DNA from: an uncultured Xanthobacteraceae bacterium
GTDB taxonomy: Bacteria > Pseudomonadota > Alphaproteobacteria > Rhizobiales > Xanthobacteraceae
Length of the DNA stretch: 6,777 nucleotides
Assembly (NCBI GenBank): GCA_955652195.1
Contig: CATPBC010000400.1
Span: 1 to 6,777 of the forward strand
Direction: 5' to 3'
The position numbers were made by a program, and so were the translations under genes. Every line of letters starts with the position of its first letter. Within the stretch, counting starts at the first letter, position 1. Below, one piece after another: positions 1-6,609 of the stretch. Below the pieces are notes generated by a model. The model saw nothing but the letters and a program-made list of their open reading frames with translations. It was not told where the DNA came from and made no database searches.

Positions 1-67
1 AGTTGTCCACTGTCTCACGCTCGACAGCCGCTTTCTTCCGCCGTGCAGCCGATCCTGCTATCGTCAT
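1..67 (-). CDS. Possible N-terminal fragment of a leftward gene, truncated by the window edge
   Basis: An ATG on the minus strand at 67-65 opens a frame that stays open for 22 codons to the window edge. It reads MTIAGSAARRKKAAVERETV and then DN. The peptide is short, basic and hydrophilic, with no domain or signal peptide I can recognise. The start has no clear Shine-Dalgarno; AAGATGG lies a few bases upstream. It would be divergent from recG across about 190 bp that hold a palindromic repeat. From memory, related alphaproteobacteria often place the small succinate dehydrogenase assembly factor SdhE (DUF339) and then mfd divergent from recG, so an N-terminal extension of SdhE is a reasonable guess. 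None of the diagnostic SdhE residues fall inside the visible part, so no symbol is assigned. The frame may also be open by chance. Confidence 0.35.
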   Translation of the reverse strand, partial: MTIAGSAARRKKAAVERETVDN

Positions 68-81
68 AAGGCCATCTTAAA

Positions 82-130
82 GCGCATGATCCTTTCGGAA
101 AACCGGTATCCACTTTTCCGGATCATGCGC
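82..130. repeat. Dispersed mosaic palindrome, copy 1 (rhizobial RIME-like)
   Basis: Perfect 10-bp outer arms GCGCATGATC (82-91) and GATCATGCGC (121-130) enclose a second stem, CGGAAAA (96-102) with TTTTCCG (114-120). There is a 4-nt bulge on the left side and an 11-nt loop containing CCGG. It matches the copy at 3182-3230 at 43 of 49 positions, and a more diverged copy lies at 6664-6708. All three are in the same orientation and intergenic. The upstream 8-mer TAAAGCGC (78-85) is shared with the A half of copy 2 (3132-3139), so this copy looks like a shortened or fused version of the two-part element. The resemblance to repeats described in rhizobia is from memory and was not compared with a consensus. 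Confidence 0.85.
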
Positions 131-182
131 GGAACGCCAAAAGCCCGGACGCGGCCGGGCGAGCGGTATATAGAGGGCGAAG

Positions 183-245
183 TGGGGAATGGCGAGTGGC
201 GAAAAGGGACGACAGGCAACATTCGCGATTTCGCCATTCGCCTCT
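183..245. repeat. Heptamer-based inverted repeat just upstream of recG
   Basis: The left side has 7-nt units GAATGGC, GAGTGGC and GAAAAGG (187-207). The right side has inverted units GCGATTT, CGCCATT and CGCCTCT (225-245). The core is a perfect 9-bp pair, GAATGGCGA (187-195) with TCGCCATTC (231-239). A further pairing, GCGAA (199-203) with TTCGC (222-226), leaves an 18-nt loop and a small bulge. The right arm ends directly before the recG Shine-Dalgarno. The layout matches the unrelated-sequence element between glmU and glmS, so these may be two members of a class of heptamer palindromes. It could act as a leader hairpin or simply be inserted repeat DNA. Confidence 0.6.
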
Positions 246-250
246 GAAGG
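246..250 (+). promoter_or_regulatory. Ribosome binding site that fixes the recG start
   Basis: GAAGG lies 5 nt before the ATG at 256, a good Shine-Dalgarno position. It favours this ATG over the in-frame GTG at 196, which lies inside the inverted repeat and would add 20 residues that do not look like RecG. Confidence 0.65.
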
Positions 251-255
251 TTCAA

Positions 256-2358
256 ATGCGCCCGGCCGTACTCAATCCGCTGTTCGCTTCGCTGTCATCC
301 CTGCCGGGGATCGGGCCGAAGCTGGAAAGGCTTTACGCGCGGCTTCTGGGCCGCGATGGCGAGCCGGCGCGCATCATCGATTTGCTGCTGCACCTGCCGA
401 GCGGCTTCGTCGACCGCCGCGATCAGCCGAAGCTGAGCGAGGTGACGCCGGATACCGTCGCGACCGTTGCGGTCAGGATCGATCGGCACCGGCCGCCGCC
501 GCCGCATCGTCCGCGCGTGCCGTACAATATCGAGGCGAGCGACGACACCAATACGCTGACCATCACCTATTTCAACGCGCGCAAAGATTACCTGCAGAAG
601 CAATTTCCGATCGGCGAAGTCCGCTACGTCTCGGGCACGGCGACGCTCTATGACGGCCATTTGCAGATGGTCCATCCCGATCGCGTGGTGGATGCGGAAG
701 GATTCAAACATCTGCCGCTCATCGATCCGGTCTATCCCTTGACCGAAGGCCTGCACCCCAATCAGTTGCGCAAGGCGGTCGACCTCGCTTTGGAGCGGCT
801 GCCGGCTTTGACCGAATGGCAAGATCGCGATTGGCTTTCGCGTAATGCCTATCCGGGCTTTGCCGAGGCGCTGCGCACGCTGCACCGGCCGGCATCGCCC
901 GACGATCTGCGGCCCGAAGGCGCGTCCTGGTCGCGGCTTGCCTATGATGAACTGTTGGCCGGCCAGCTCGCGCTCGCTTTGCTGCGCGCCCATATGCGCA
1001 ACCGCGGCGGCCGCGGCAGCGCCGCCGAAGGGCGGCTGCGCGACCGCATCATCGCCGCCCTGCCCTATGCGCTCACGCCGTCGCAGCAGCGCGCGGTCAC
1101 CGACATTGTCGCCGATCTGGCGCAGCCGCAGCGCATGCTGCGGCTCCTGCACGGCGATGTCGGTTCCGGCAAAACCGTGGTGGCGCTGCTCGCCGCCGCC
1201 AATGTGATCGAAGCCGGGCGGCAAGCGGCCTTCATGGCGCCGACCGAAATTCTGGCGCGGCAGCATTTCGCCACCATCGCGCCGCTGGCGCGCGCCGCCG
1301 GCATTCGACTCGCGATTCTGACCGGCCGCGAGCGCGGCCGCGAGCGCGACGACATTCTCACCGCGCTCGACATCGGCGACATCGATCTCATTGTCGGCAC
1401 CCATGCGCTATTCCAGGAATATGTCGCCTTCCATGACCTGGCGTTGGCGATTGTTGACGAGCAGCATCGCTTTGGCGTGCATCAGCGCCTCGCCTTGGCG
1501 CGCAAGGGCGATGCCGTCGATCTGCTCGTGCTCACGGCAACGCCGATCCCGCGCACGCTGGTGCTGACCTATTTCGGCGACATGGACGTCTCGGAGCTGC
1601 GCGAGAAACCGGCCGGCCGCCAGAAAATCGACACCCGCGCCGTGCCGCTCGAGCGCCTTGCCGAAGTCACCGAGGCGGTCGCACGCGCTCTCGATACGGG
1701 GCGGCAGGTCTATTGGGTCTGCCCGCTGGTCGAGGAATCCGAAAGCGTCGATGTCGCCGCCGCGGAAGAACGCTGCAAAATGCTACGGCAGCGCTTCGGC
1801 GCCGCGGTCGATCTCGTCCACGGCCGCATGCGCGGGCCGGACAAGGATCGCGCCATGGAACGCTTCGCCAAAAGCGAAACGCGGCTGCTGGTGGCGACCA
1901 CCGTGATCGAAGTCGGGGTCGACGTGCCGCGGGCGAGCGTGATGGTGATCGAGCATGCCGAACGCTTCGGCCTCGCCCAGCTACATCAGTTGCGCGGCCG
2001 CGTCGGCCGGGGCGCCGAACGCTCGAGCTGCATCCTGCTCTACAAAGCGCCGCTCGGCCCGACCGCCAAGGCGCGGCTCGCGATCTTACGCGAAACCGAC
2101 GACGGCTTCCGCATCGCCGAGGAGGATTTGCGGCTGCGCGGCCAAGGCGACGTGCTCGGCGTGCGGCAAAGCGGTATGCCGGGTTTTGCCATCGCGCGGA
2201 TCGATGTGCATGCCGCCTTGTTGCCCACCGCCCGCGACGATGCGGCGCTGGTGCTGTCGCGCGATCCGAAACTGCAATCGCCGCGCGGCGCGGCGTTGCG
2301 GCAATTGCTTTATCTGTTCGCGCGCGACGAAGCGATCCGCATGATCGGCGCGGGCTGA
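256..2358 (+). CDS. recG: ATP-dependent DNA helicase RecG
   Basis: The product is 700 aa, close to the usual RecG length of about 690-700. RecG is a cytoplasmic superfamily 2 translocase that regresses stalled replication forks and moves Holliday junctions and D- or R-loops. The N-terminus carries the GIGPK motif and an OB-fold wedge at about residues 60-150, including YVSGTATLYDG from residue 124. The helicase motifs are in order: TPSQQ (274-278), Walker A GDVGSGKT (300-307), PTEILARQH (329-337), GTHA (381-384), Walker B DEQH (401-404), TATPIPRTL (427-435), VHGRM (521-525), TTVIEVGVDVP (548-558) and the arginine-finger motif QLRGRVGRG (578-586). The C-terminal translocation segment RIAEEDLRLRGQGDVLGVRQ (619-638) is the RecG hallmark that separates it from Mfd and PriA. 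No key residue is missing. The start rests on GAAGG at 246-250 and on family alignment from memory (MRPxxLNPLFA). It converges on the DUF502 gene with 7 bp between stops. Confidence 0.97.
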   Translation: MRPAVLNPLFASLSSLPGIGPKLERLYARLLGRDGEPARIIDLLLHLPSGFVDRRDQPKLSEVTPDTVATVAVRIDRHRPPPPHRPRVPYNIEASDDTNTLTITYFNARKDYLQKQFPIGEVRYVSGTATLYDGHLQMVHPDRVVDAEGFKHLPLIDPVYPLTEGLHPNQLRKAVDLALERLPALTEWQDRDWLSRNAYPGFAEALRTLHRPASPDDLRPEGASWSRLAYDELLAGQLALALLRAHMRNRGGRGSAAEGRLRDRIIAALPYALTPSQQRAVTDIVADLAQPQRMLRLLHGDVGSGKTVVALLAAANVIEAGRQAAFMAPTEILARQHFATIAPLARAAGIRLAILTGRERGRERDDILTALDIGDIDLIVGTHALFQEYVAFHDLALAIVDEQHRFGVHQRLALARKGDAVDLLVLTATPIPRTLVLTYFGDMDVSELREKPAGRQKIDTRAVPLERLAEVTEAVARALDTGRQVYWVCPLVEESESVDVAAAEERCKMLRQRFGAAVDLVHGRMRGPDKDRAMERFAKSETRLLVATTVIEVGVDVPRASVMVIEHAERFGLAQLHQLRGRVGRGAERSSCILLYKAPLGPTAKARLAILRETDDGFRIAEEDLRLRGQGDVLGVRQSGMPGFAIARIDVHAALLPTARDDAALVLSRDPKLQSPRGAALRQLLYLFARDEAIRMIGAG

Positions 2359-2365
2359 CGCCGAG

Positions 2366-3127
2366 TTATTTCGCGGCGCTCGGCTCGGCCTTGCGCACGG
2401 CTTGCGCGGCGCGCGCGGTTTCGGCGAGTGCCGCGAGCCTCGCCTGCGATCCAGGGGATTGGGACTCGCCGCCCGGCTGAACGATGCCCGCCGACATTAG
2501 CAGCGTCATCGCCGCTTCGACGGTAATGTCGAGATCGATCACGTCGCGCCGCGGCGCGTAGAAGAAAAATCCGGTGGTCGGATTGGGCGTGCACGGCATG
2601 AAGGCCGAGACGTGCTCGGTCGCCGGCAGGCGGCTGGAGATTTCCTCGTTGGGCGGTTGGGTGAGAAAAACCAGCGACCACATTCCAGGCGACGGAAATT
2701 CGACGAGGCCGACGCGCCGGAAGCTCGACTCCGATTTTGAGAACAGCGTCTGGAAGATTTGCTTGGCGGTGCGATAGATCGGGCGCACAATCGGCATGCG
2801 GTTCAAAAGTCCCTCGCCGAAATCGACCAGCTTGCGGCCGATCAGGTTGGCGGTGAGGAAGCCCAACAGCGTCAGCGCCACGAACCCAATGATCAGCCCG
2901 AGCCCGGGAATCTCCACCGGCAAATATGTTTCAGGTCGATAGATACGCGGAATAAACGGTCGCACCAGGCCGTCGACCCAGGTCACGAACCACCAGATCA
3001 GCCAAAGCGTCACCGCGACCGGGCCGGCCACGACTAAACCGGTGAGGAAGTAGGTGCGAATGCGGCTCACGATGCCGGGCGGCGATTTGACCGCGCTGGC
3101 GGCTGCCGTGCTTTTATTGTCTGTCAT
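2366..3127 (-). CDS. DUF502 family inner-membrane protein
   Basis: The product is 253 aa, a normal length for DUF502 (Pfam PF04367), a widespread family of unknown function. A short polar N-terminus is followed by two hydrophobic segments at about residues 27-49 and 75-97. The loop between them contains PFIPRIYRPE. After the second segment come the family-like stretch MPIVRPIYRTAKQIFQTL (111-128) and a soluble region with PNPTTGFFFYAPRRDVIDLD (181-200). The last 35 or so residues are Ala/Glu/Arg-rich and probably disordered. This predicts two membrane spans with most of the protein on one side of the membrane. It lies downstream of glmS in the same direction, 184 nt away, so it could be the last gene of that unit or have its own promoter. 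The ATG at 3127 is the only plausible start and has no good Shine-Dalgarno; a repeat begins 3 bp upstream. No function is assigned. Confidence 0.92.
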   Translation of the reverse strand: MTDNKSTAAASAVKSPPGIVSRIRTYFLTGLVVAGPVAVTLWLIWWFVTWVDGLVRPFIPRIYRPETYLPVEIPGLGLIIGFVALTLLGFLTANLIGRKLVDFGEGLLNRMPIVRPIYRTAKQIFQTLFSKSESSFRRVGLVEFPSPGMWSLVFLTQPPNEEISSRLPATEHVSAFMPCTPNPTTGFFFYAPRRDVIDLDITVEAAMTLLMSAGIVQPGGESQSPGSQARLAALAETARAAQAVRKAEPSAAK

Positions 3128-3130
3128 CGT

Positions 3131-3230
3131 CTAAAGCGCGATCCGATTAAGTCGAATCACGTGCATCCCTAACATTTGTTTGCGCATGATCTTATCCGAA
3201 AACCGGCCTCCACTTTTCGGGATCATGCGC
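3131..3230. repeat. Dispersed mosaic palindrome, copy 2, two-part form
   Basis: Half A (3131-3164) begins CTAAAGCGCG and can fold through GCGCG (3136-3140) with CGTGC (3160-3164), plus GATT (3145-3148) with AATC (3155-3158). After a 17-nt AT-rich spacer, half B (3182-3230) has outer arms GCGCATGATC and GATCATGCGC and inner stem CCGAAAA (3196-3202) with TTTTCGG (3214-3220). Half B has the same 49-bp length and architecture as copy 1, with paired substitutions that keep the stem. The element starts 3 bp upstream of the DUF502 start codon and makes up most of that gene's near leader. It resembles rhizobial intergenic mosaic repeats. Confidence 0.85.
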
Positions 3231-3274
3231 TTAGCCACGCCGGTCCGTTGGGCAAGAAGATATATACGCCGCGG

Positions 3275-3306
3275 GGCGCATTTGCACGGCGGCAATGCCG
3301 TGCGCC
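3275..3306 (-). terminator. GC-rich hairpin after glmS, possible weak terminator
   Basis: Just 3' of the glmS stop, GCACGGC (3284-3290) pairs with GCCGTGC (3297-3303) across a 6-nt loop. Flanking GGC (3275-3277, read on +) and GCC (3304-3306) can extend the stem with a bulge. It lies 6 to 37 nt after the last glmS base in the transcript direction. No U-tract follows on the minus strand, so it is not a classical intrinsic terminator. It could be a partial attenuator between glmS and the DUF502 gene, or a 3'-end stabilising hairpin. Confidence 0.3.
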
Positions 3307-3311
3307 GCCCG

Positions 3312-5138
3312 TTATTCGACGGTCACCGACTTCGCCAGATTGCGCGGCTGGTCGACGTCGGTCCCCATCAGCACCGCGGTATGATAAGCGAGAAGCTGAA
3401 CCGGAATTGCGTAGATGATCGGCGCCACCGCGGGGTGCACCGTTGGCAGCGTGAGCGTCACCATCGCATGGCTGCCGCAGGCCCGCGCGCCTTCGGCGTC
3501 CGTCATCACGATCAGCCGGCCGCCGCGGGCGGCGACTTCCTGCAGGTTGGAAAACGTTTTCTCAAACACCTTGTCGTGCGGCGCGATGACGATCACCGGC
3601 ATGTTCTCGTCGACCAGCGCGATCGGCCCGTGTTTGAGCTCGCCGGCGGCATAACCTTCGGCGTGGATGTAGGAAATTTCCTTAAGCTTCAGCGCGCCTT
3701 CGAGCGCGATCGGAAAACTGGTGCCGCGGCCCAGATAAAGCACGTCCCGCGCTTTGGCGAGATCGCGCGCCAATTGCTCAAGCTGCGGTTCGAGCGCCAA
3801 GGCTTCGTTCAATCGGCGCGGCATCTCGATCAGCGCCTGCGCCAGCGTCTTCTCGTCGCTTTCGTTCAACACGCCGCGGGCGCGGCCGGCGGCAATGGCA
3901 AGGCAGGCCAAAGCGGACAATTGACAGGTAAAAGCCTTGGTCGAGGCGACGCCGATTTCCGGCCCGGCAAGCGTCGGCATCACTACGTCGCTCTCGCGCG
4001 CGATGCTCGATGTCGGCACGTTCACGATTGAGAGCACGTGCTGTTTGTGGGCGCGCGCGTAGCGCAGGCAAGCGAGCGTGTCGGCGGTCTCGCCCGACTG
4101 CGAAACGCAGATGGCGAGATTTCCAGGCTCAAGCGGCACGTCGCGGTAGCGGAATTCCGAAGCGACGTCGACCTCGACCGGTAAATGCGCAAACTGCTCG
4201 AACCAGTAGCGCGCCACCATGCCGGCATAATAAGCGGTGCCGCAGGCGGCGATCGAAATGCGATTGAGCGCGCGGAAATCGAATGGCAATTGCATCGGCA
4301 ACTGCACCCGCGCCGCCGCCATGTCGAGATAATTGGCGAGCGTGTGGCCGACCACCTCCGGCTGTTCATGGATTTCTTTCGCCATGAAATGCCGGTGATT
4401 GCCCTTGTCGATCAGCAGCATCGAAGCTTGGGATCTGATCATGGCGCGCTGGGCGACCTTGCCGGCGCTGTCGTGGATCTCGGCGCCGGAGCGCGTGACG
4501 ATCACCCAATCGCCGTCGTCGAGATAGCTGACTTTGTCGGTAAATGGCGCGAGCGCGAGCGCGTCGGAGCCGACATACATCGCACCGTCGCCAAAGCCGA
4601 CGGCAAGCGGCGAGCCCTTGCGCGCGCCGACCAGAAGATTGTCTTCGCCGGCGAACAAAAACGCTAACGCGAAGGCGCCGCGCAGGCGCGGCAGCGCCGC
4701 TTGCACCGCGGCGACCGGAGACGCGCCGCGTTTCATTTCTTCGGTGACAAGGTGCGCGATGACTTCGGTATCGGTCTCGGTCGAGAATTTGACGCCGTTA
4801 GCTTCAAGCTCGCGCCGTAATTCGCTGAAGTTTTCGATGATGCCATTGTGCACCACGGCGACCTTTTCGGTGGCGTGTGGATGCGCGTTGTTCTCGGTCG
4901 GGCGGCCATGGGTCGCCCAACGCGTGTGGCCAATGCCGATGGTGCCTTTGAGCGGCTCGCGTTCCAGCCGGCTCTCGAGGTTCTTCAGCTTTCCCTCGGC
5001 GCGCCGGCGCGTGAGCTTGCCGCTTTCGAGCGTAGCAACGCCCGCGGAATCATAGCCGCGATATTCGAGGCGCTTGAGCGCATCGATGAGCTGCGGCGCC
5101 GCCGGTTCGCGGCCAATGATCCCGATAATTCCACACAT
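3312..5138 (-). CDS. glmS: Glutamine--fructose-6-phosphate aminotransferase (isomerizing)
   Basis: The product is 608 aa, the standard GlmS length. It converts fructose-6-phosphate and glutamine to glucosamine-6-phosphate and glutamate, the first step towards UDP-GlcNAc, in the cytoplasm. The MCGIIGI start is obligatory because Cys2 becomes the N-terminal nucleophile after Met removal. The class II glutaminase domain (about 1-240) shows YRGYDSAG (26-33), HTRWATHG (71-78), N98-G99 for the oxyanion hole and D123. Two SIS sugar-isomerase domains follow: CGTAYY (299-304) and SQSGETADT (346-354) in the first, RGTSFPIALEGALKLKE (471-487) and HAEGYAAGELKHGP (492-505) in the second. E500, H503 and K603 in the PRNLAKSVTVE tail match known catalytic positions. 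It lies 93 nt downstream of glmU in the same direction, and that gap is mostly a large inverted repeat. No Shine-Dalgarno is visible before this fixed ATG, which suggests unusual translation initiation. Confidence 0.98.
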   Translation of the reverse strand: MCGIIGIIGREPAAPQLIDALKRLEYRGYDSAGVATLESGKLTRRRAEGKLKNLESRLEREPLKGTIGIGHTRWATHGRPTENNAHPHATEKVAVVHNGIIENFSELRRELEANGVKFSTETDTEVIAHLVTEEMKRGASPVAAVQAALPRLRGAFALAFLFAGEDNLLVGARKGSPLAVGFGDGAMYVGSDALALAPFTDKVSYLDDGDWVIVTRSGAEIHDSAGKVAQRAMIRSQASMLLIDKGNHRHFMAKEIHEQPEVVGHTLANYLDMAAARVQLPMQLPFDFRALNRISIAACGTAYYAGMVARYWFEQFAHLPVEVDVASEFRYRDVPLEPGNLAICVSQSGETADTLACLRYARAHKQHVLSIVNVPTSSIARESDVVMPTLAGPEIGVASTKAFTCQLSALACLAIAAGRARGVLNESDEKTLAQALIEMPRRLNEALALEPQLEQLARDLAKARDVLYLGRGTSFPIALEGALKLKEISYIHAEGYAAGELKHGPIALVDENMPVIVIAPHDKVFEKTFSNLQEVAARGGRLIVMTDAEGARACGSHAMVTLTLPTVHPAVAPIIYAIPVQLLAYHTAVLMGTDVDQPRNLAKSVTVE

Positions 5139-5140
5139 AT

Positions 5141-5244
5141 CAGATATCAGTAGTCAGTATTCGGTAATCAGAACGTATAGCAGAAACCACCTCGCCCGTT
5201 ACTGAAGGCTGATCTGATTACCGATTACTGATTACCGACTCCTG
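5141..5244. repeat. Inverted heptamer arrays spanning the glmU-glmS junction
   Basis: On the + strand, 5216-5243 reads as four tandem 7-mers: GATTACC, GATTACT, GATTACC and GACTCCT. The other arm, 5141-5172, holds the inverted and more diverged counterpart: GATTACC, GAATACT, GACTACT and GATATCT on the minus strand. The 32-nt arms 5141-5172 and 5213-5244 are complementary at 26 of 32 positions. Three of the six mismatches become G-U pairs in the minus-strand transcript, so about 29 of 32 can pair around a 40-nt loop. The right arm contains the last GlmU codons and its TAA stop (5232-5234). The left arm ends 2 nt before the glmS ATG. In mRNA this would form a long hairpin over the glmS initiation region; the sequence alone does not show regulation. 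Confidence 0.85.
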
Positions 5245-6590
5245 TTCTTCTTGCCGAGCGCCTTTAATCCGCGCAAGCGTGTCGCCCAGCCTTGCTTAAT
5301 CACTTGCCGGCTGCGGCCCAGGGCCAACGCGTCGTCCGGCACGTCCTGGGTAATCACCGAGCCGGAGCCGACATAGGCGCCATCGCCAATCCGCACCGGC
5401 GCGACTAAAGCCGAATTCGATCCGATAAACGCATCGCGGCCGATTTCGGTCCGGTGCTTGGCGGCGCCATCGTAATTGCAGGTGATCGTGCCGGCGCCGA
5501 TATTGGCATTGGCGCCGATCGAAGCGTCGCCGAGATAGGTCAGGTGATTGGCCTTGGCGCCCGCTTCCACAACCGTTTCTTTGACTTCGACGAAATTGCC
5601 GATGCGCGCGCCCTCGCCGAGTCGCGTGCCCGGCCGCAGTCGCGCGAACGGACCGACCGAAACGCCCTTGCCGACATGCGCGCCGGCAAGGTGCGAAAAC
5701 GAATGAATGACCGCGCCGTCCTCGACCGTGACCTTCTCGCCGAACACCACAAAAGGTTCGACCACCACGTCGCGGCCGAATTTGGTATCGGCGCTAAGAA
5801 ACACCGTCTCCGGTGCGATCAGCGTGACGCCGGCATCGAGCGCGGCCTGGCGCAGGCGCTGCTGCGCGACCGCTTCCGCTTCGGCGAGCTGTTTCTTGGT
5901 ATTGATGCCGCGCATCTCGTCCTCCTCGACTTCGATCGCGACGGCGCGCAGCGACATGCTGCGCGCGATCTCGATCGCATCGGTCAGATAAAACTCGTGT
6001 TTGCGATTGTGGTTGCCGATCCGGTCCAGGATGGTAAGTGCGGTCTTGCCGGCGAGCGCCATCGTGCCGCCGTTGCAGAGCGGGGCCGCGCGCTCGGTCG
6101 TGTTGGCGTCGGCGTCCTCGCGAATGGCGATAAGTTCGCCGTCGCTGACGATGAGCCGCCCGTAGCCCGATGGATTGGCGGCGCGAAAGCCGAGCACGGC
6201 GGCTGACGCGCCGTCGGCGGTCGCATTGCGCAGCCGCAACAGCGATGCCGGCCGAATGAGCGGCGTGTCGCCGTAGACGATGAGAATATCGTCTGGATGA
6301 CGTTCGATGGGGCTGCGCGCCGCCAGCACAGCATGCGCGGTGCCGCGGCGTTCGTGCTGGATGAAACATTCGGCGTTGGGCGAAAGGCGCTTTACCTCGG
6401 CGGCGACCGCCGCTTCGCCCGGACCGATCACGACGGCGGTTGCCGTGACGCCGGTTTCGCCGATCGCGTCCAGCACGTGCGCAAGCAGCGAGCGCCCGGC
6501 GATCGGATGGAGCACCTTGGGCCGCGCCGAACGCATGCGCGTGCCCTCGCCGGCCGCGAGCACGATCGCAAGACACGTTCGAGCCGCCAT
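5232..6590 (-). CDS. glmU: Bifunctional GlmU: GlcN-1-P acetyltransferase / GlcNAc-1-P uridylyltransferase
   Basis: The product is 452 aa, close to the 456 of E. coli GlmU. It acetylates glucosamine-1-phosphate with acetyl-CoA and then couples the product to UTP, giving UDP-GlcNAc, in the cytoplasm. The N-terminal uridylyltransferase (about 1-228) shows LAAGEGTRM (11-19), RPKVLH (23-28), [11 protein letters not shown] (78-88), the metal-binding YGDTPL (106-111), CNGGTMA (172-178) and GIN (228-230). A linker helix leads to left-handed beta-helix hexapeptide repeats from about residue 254. The acetyltransferase site is seen in [21 protein letters not shown] (318-337), [20 protein letters not shown] (348-367), CNYDG (371-375) and [10 protein letters not shown] (390-399). 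The basic tail KKNRSR is encoded inside the downstream heptamer repeat. The ATG at 6590 is chosen over the adjacent TTG at 6593 because GGAGG at 6595-6599 is too close to the TTG. It is the first gene of the leftward glmU-glmS unit. Confidence 0.98.
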   Translation of the reverse strand: MAARTCLAIVLAAGEGTRMRSARPKVLHPIAGRSLLAHVLDAIGETGVTATAVVIGPGEAAVAAEVKRLSPNAECFIQHERRGTAHAVLAARSPIERHPDDILIVYGDTPLIRPASLLRLRNATADGASAAVLGFRAANPSGYGRLIVSDGELIAIREDADANTTERAAPLCNGGTMALAGKTALTILDRIGNHNRKHEFYLTDAIEIARSMSLRAVAIEVEEDEMRGINTKKQLAEAEAVAQQRLRQAALDAGVTLIAPETVFLSADTKFGRDVVVEPFVVFGEKVTVEDGAVIHSFSHLAGAHVGKGVSVGPFARLRPGTRLGEGARIGNFVEVKETVVEAGAKANHLTYLGDASIGANANIGAGTITCNYDGAAKHRTEIGRDAFIGSNSALVAPVRIGDGAYVGSGSVITQDVPDDALALGRSRQVIKQGWATRLRGLKALGKKNRSR

Positions 6591-6594
6591 CAAA

Positions 6595-6599
6595 CCTCC
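6595..6599 (-). promoter_or_regulatory. Strong Shine-Dalgarno for glmU
   Basis: On the minus strand GGAGG is followed by TTTG and then the ATG at 6590. It decides the start against the overlapping TTG at 6593, which would sit only 1 nt from the GGAGG. It is the clearest ribosome binding site in the window and contrasts with glmS, which has none. Confidence 0.7.
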
Positions 6600-6609
6600 G
6601 CAGCGTTGC

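Noticed and set aside
1..67. Naming the left-edge fragment sdhE
   Set aside because: Only gene-order memory supports it; the 22 visible residues contain none of the diagnostic motifs.
167..172. TATATA as a -10 element for recG or the divergent gene (similar ATATATA at 3260-3266 for DUF502)
   Set aside because: No recognisable -35 at a suitable distance on either strand in either place.
196..255. Upstream GTG start for recG, adding 20 residues
   Set aside because: The extension is read through the heptamer inverted repeat, has no RecG-like sequence, and the ATG at 256 has a well-spaced GAAGG.
295..1404. Long open frame antisense to recG (369 codons)
   Set aside because: A shadow of GC-rich codon use on the opposite strand; the product is Arg/Gln/Gly-rich with no recognisable domain, and recG is unambiguous.
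3180..4031. Long open frame antisense to glmS (283 codons)
   Set aside because: It begins inside palindrome copy 2 and runs antisense to conserved GlmS codons; its composition is typical of a shadow frame.
5139..5231. glmS ribozyme or riboswitch upstream of glmS
   Set aside because: The gap is only 93 nt and consists mainly of heptamer repeats; the glmS ribozyme is known from Gram-positive bacteria and its core is not seen here.
5141..5244. CRISPR-like array
   Set aside because: The 7-nt units are tandem without spacers and arranged as an inverted pair, with no cas genes nearby.
5454..6206. Open frame antisense to glmU (250 codons)
   Set aside because: Shadow frame: Arg/Ala/Asp-rich with no motifs, opposite clear GlmU motifs.
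6591..6593. TTG start for glmU one codon upstream
   Set aside because: GGAGG would be only 1 nt from the TTG; the ATG at 6590 has better spacing.
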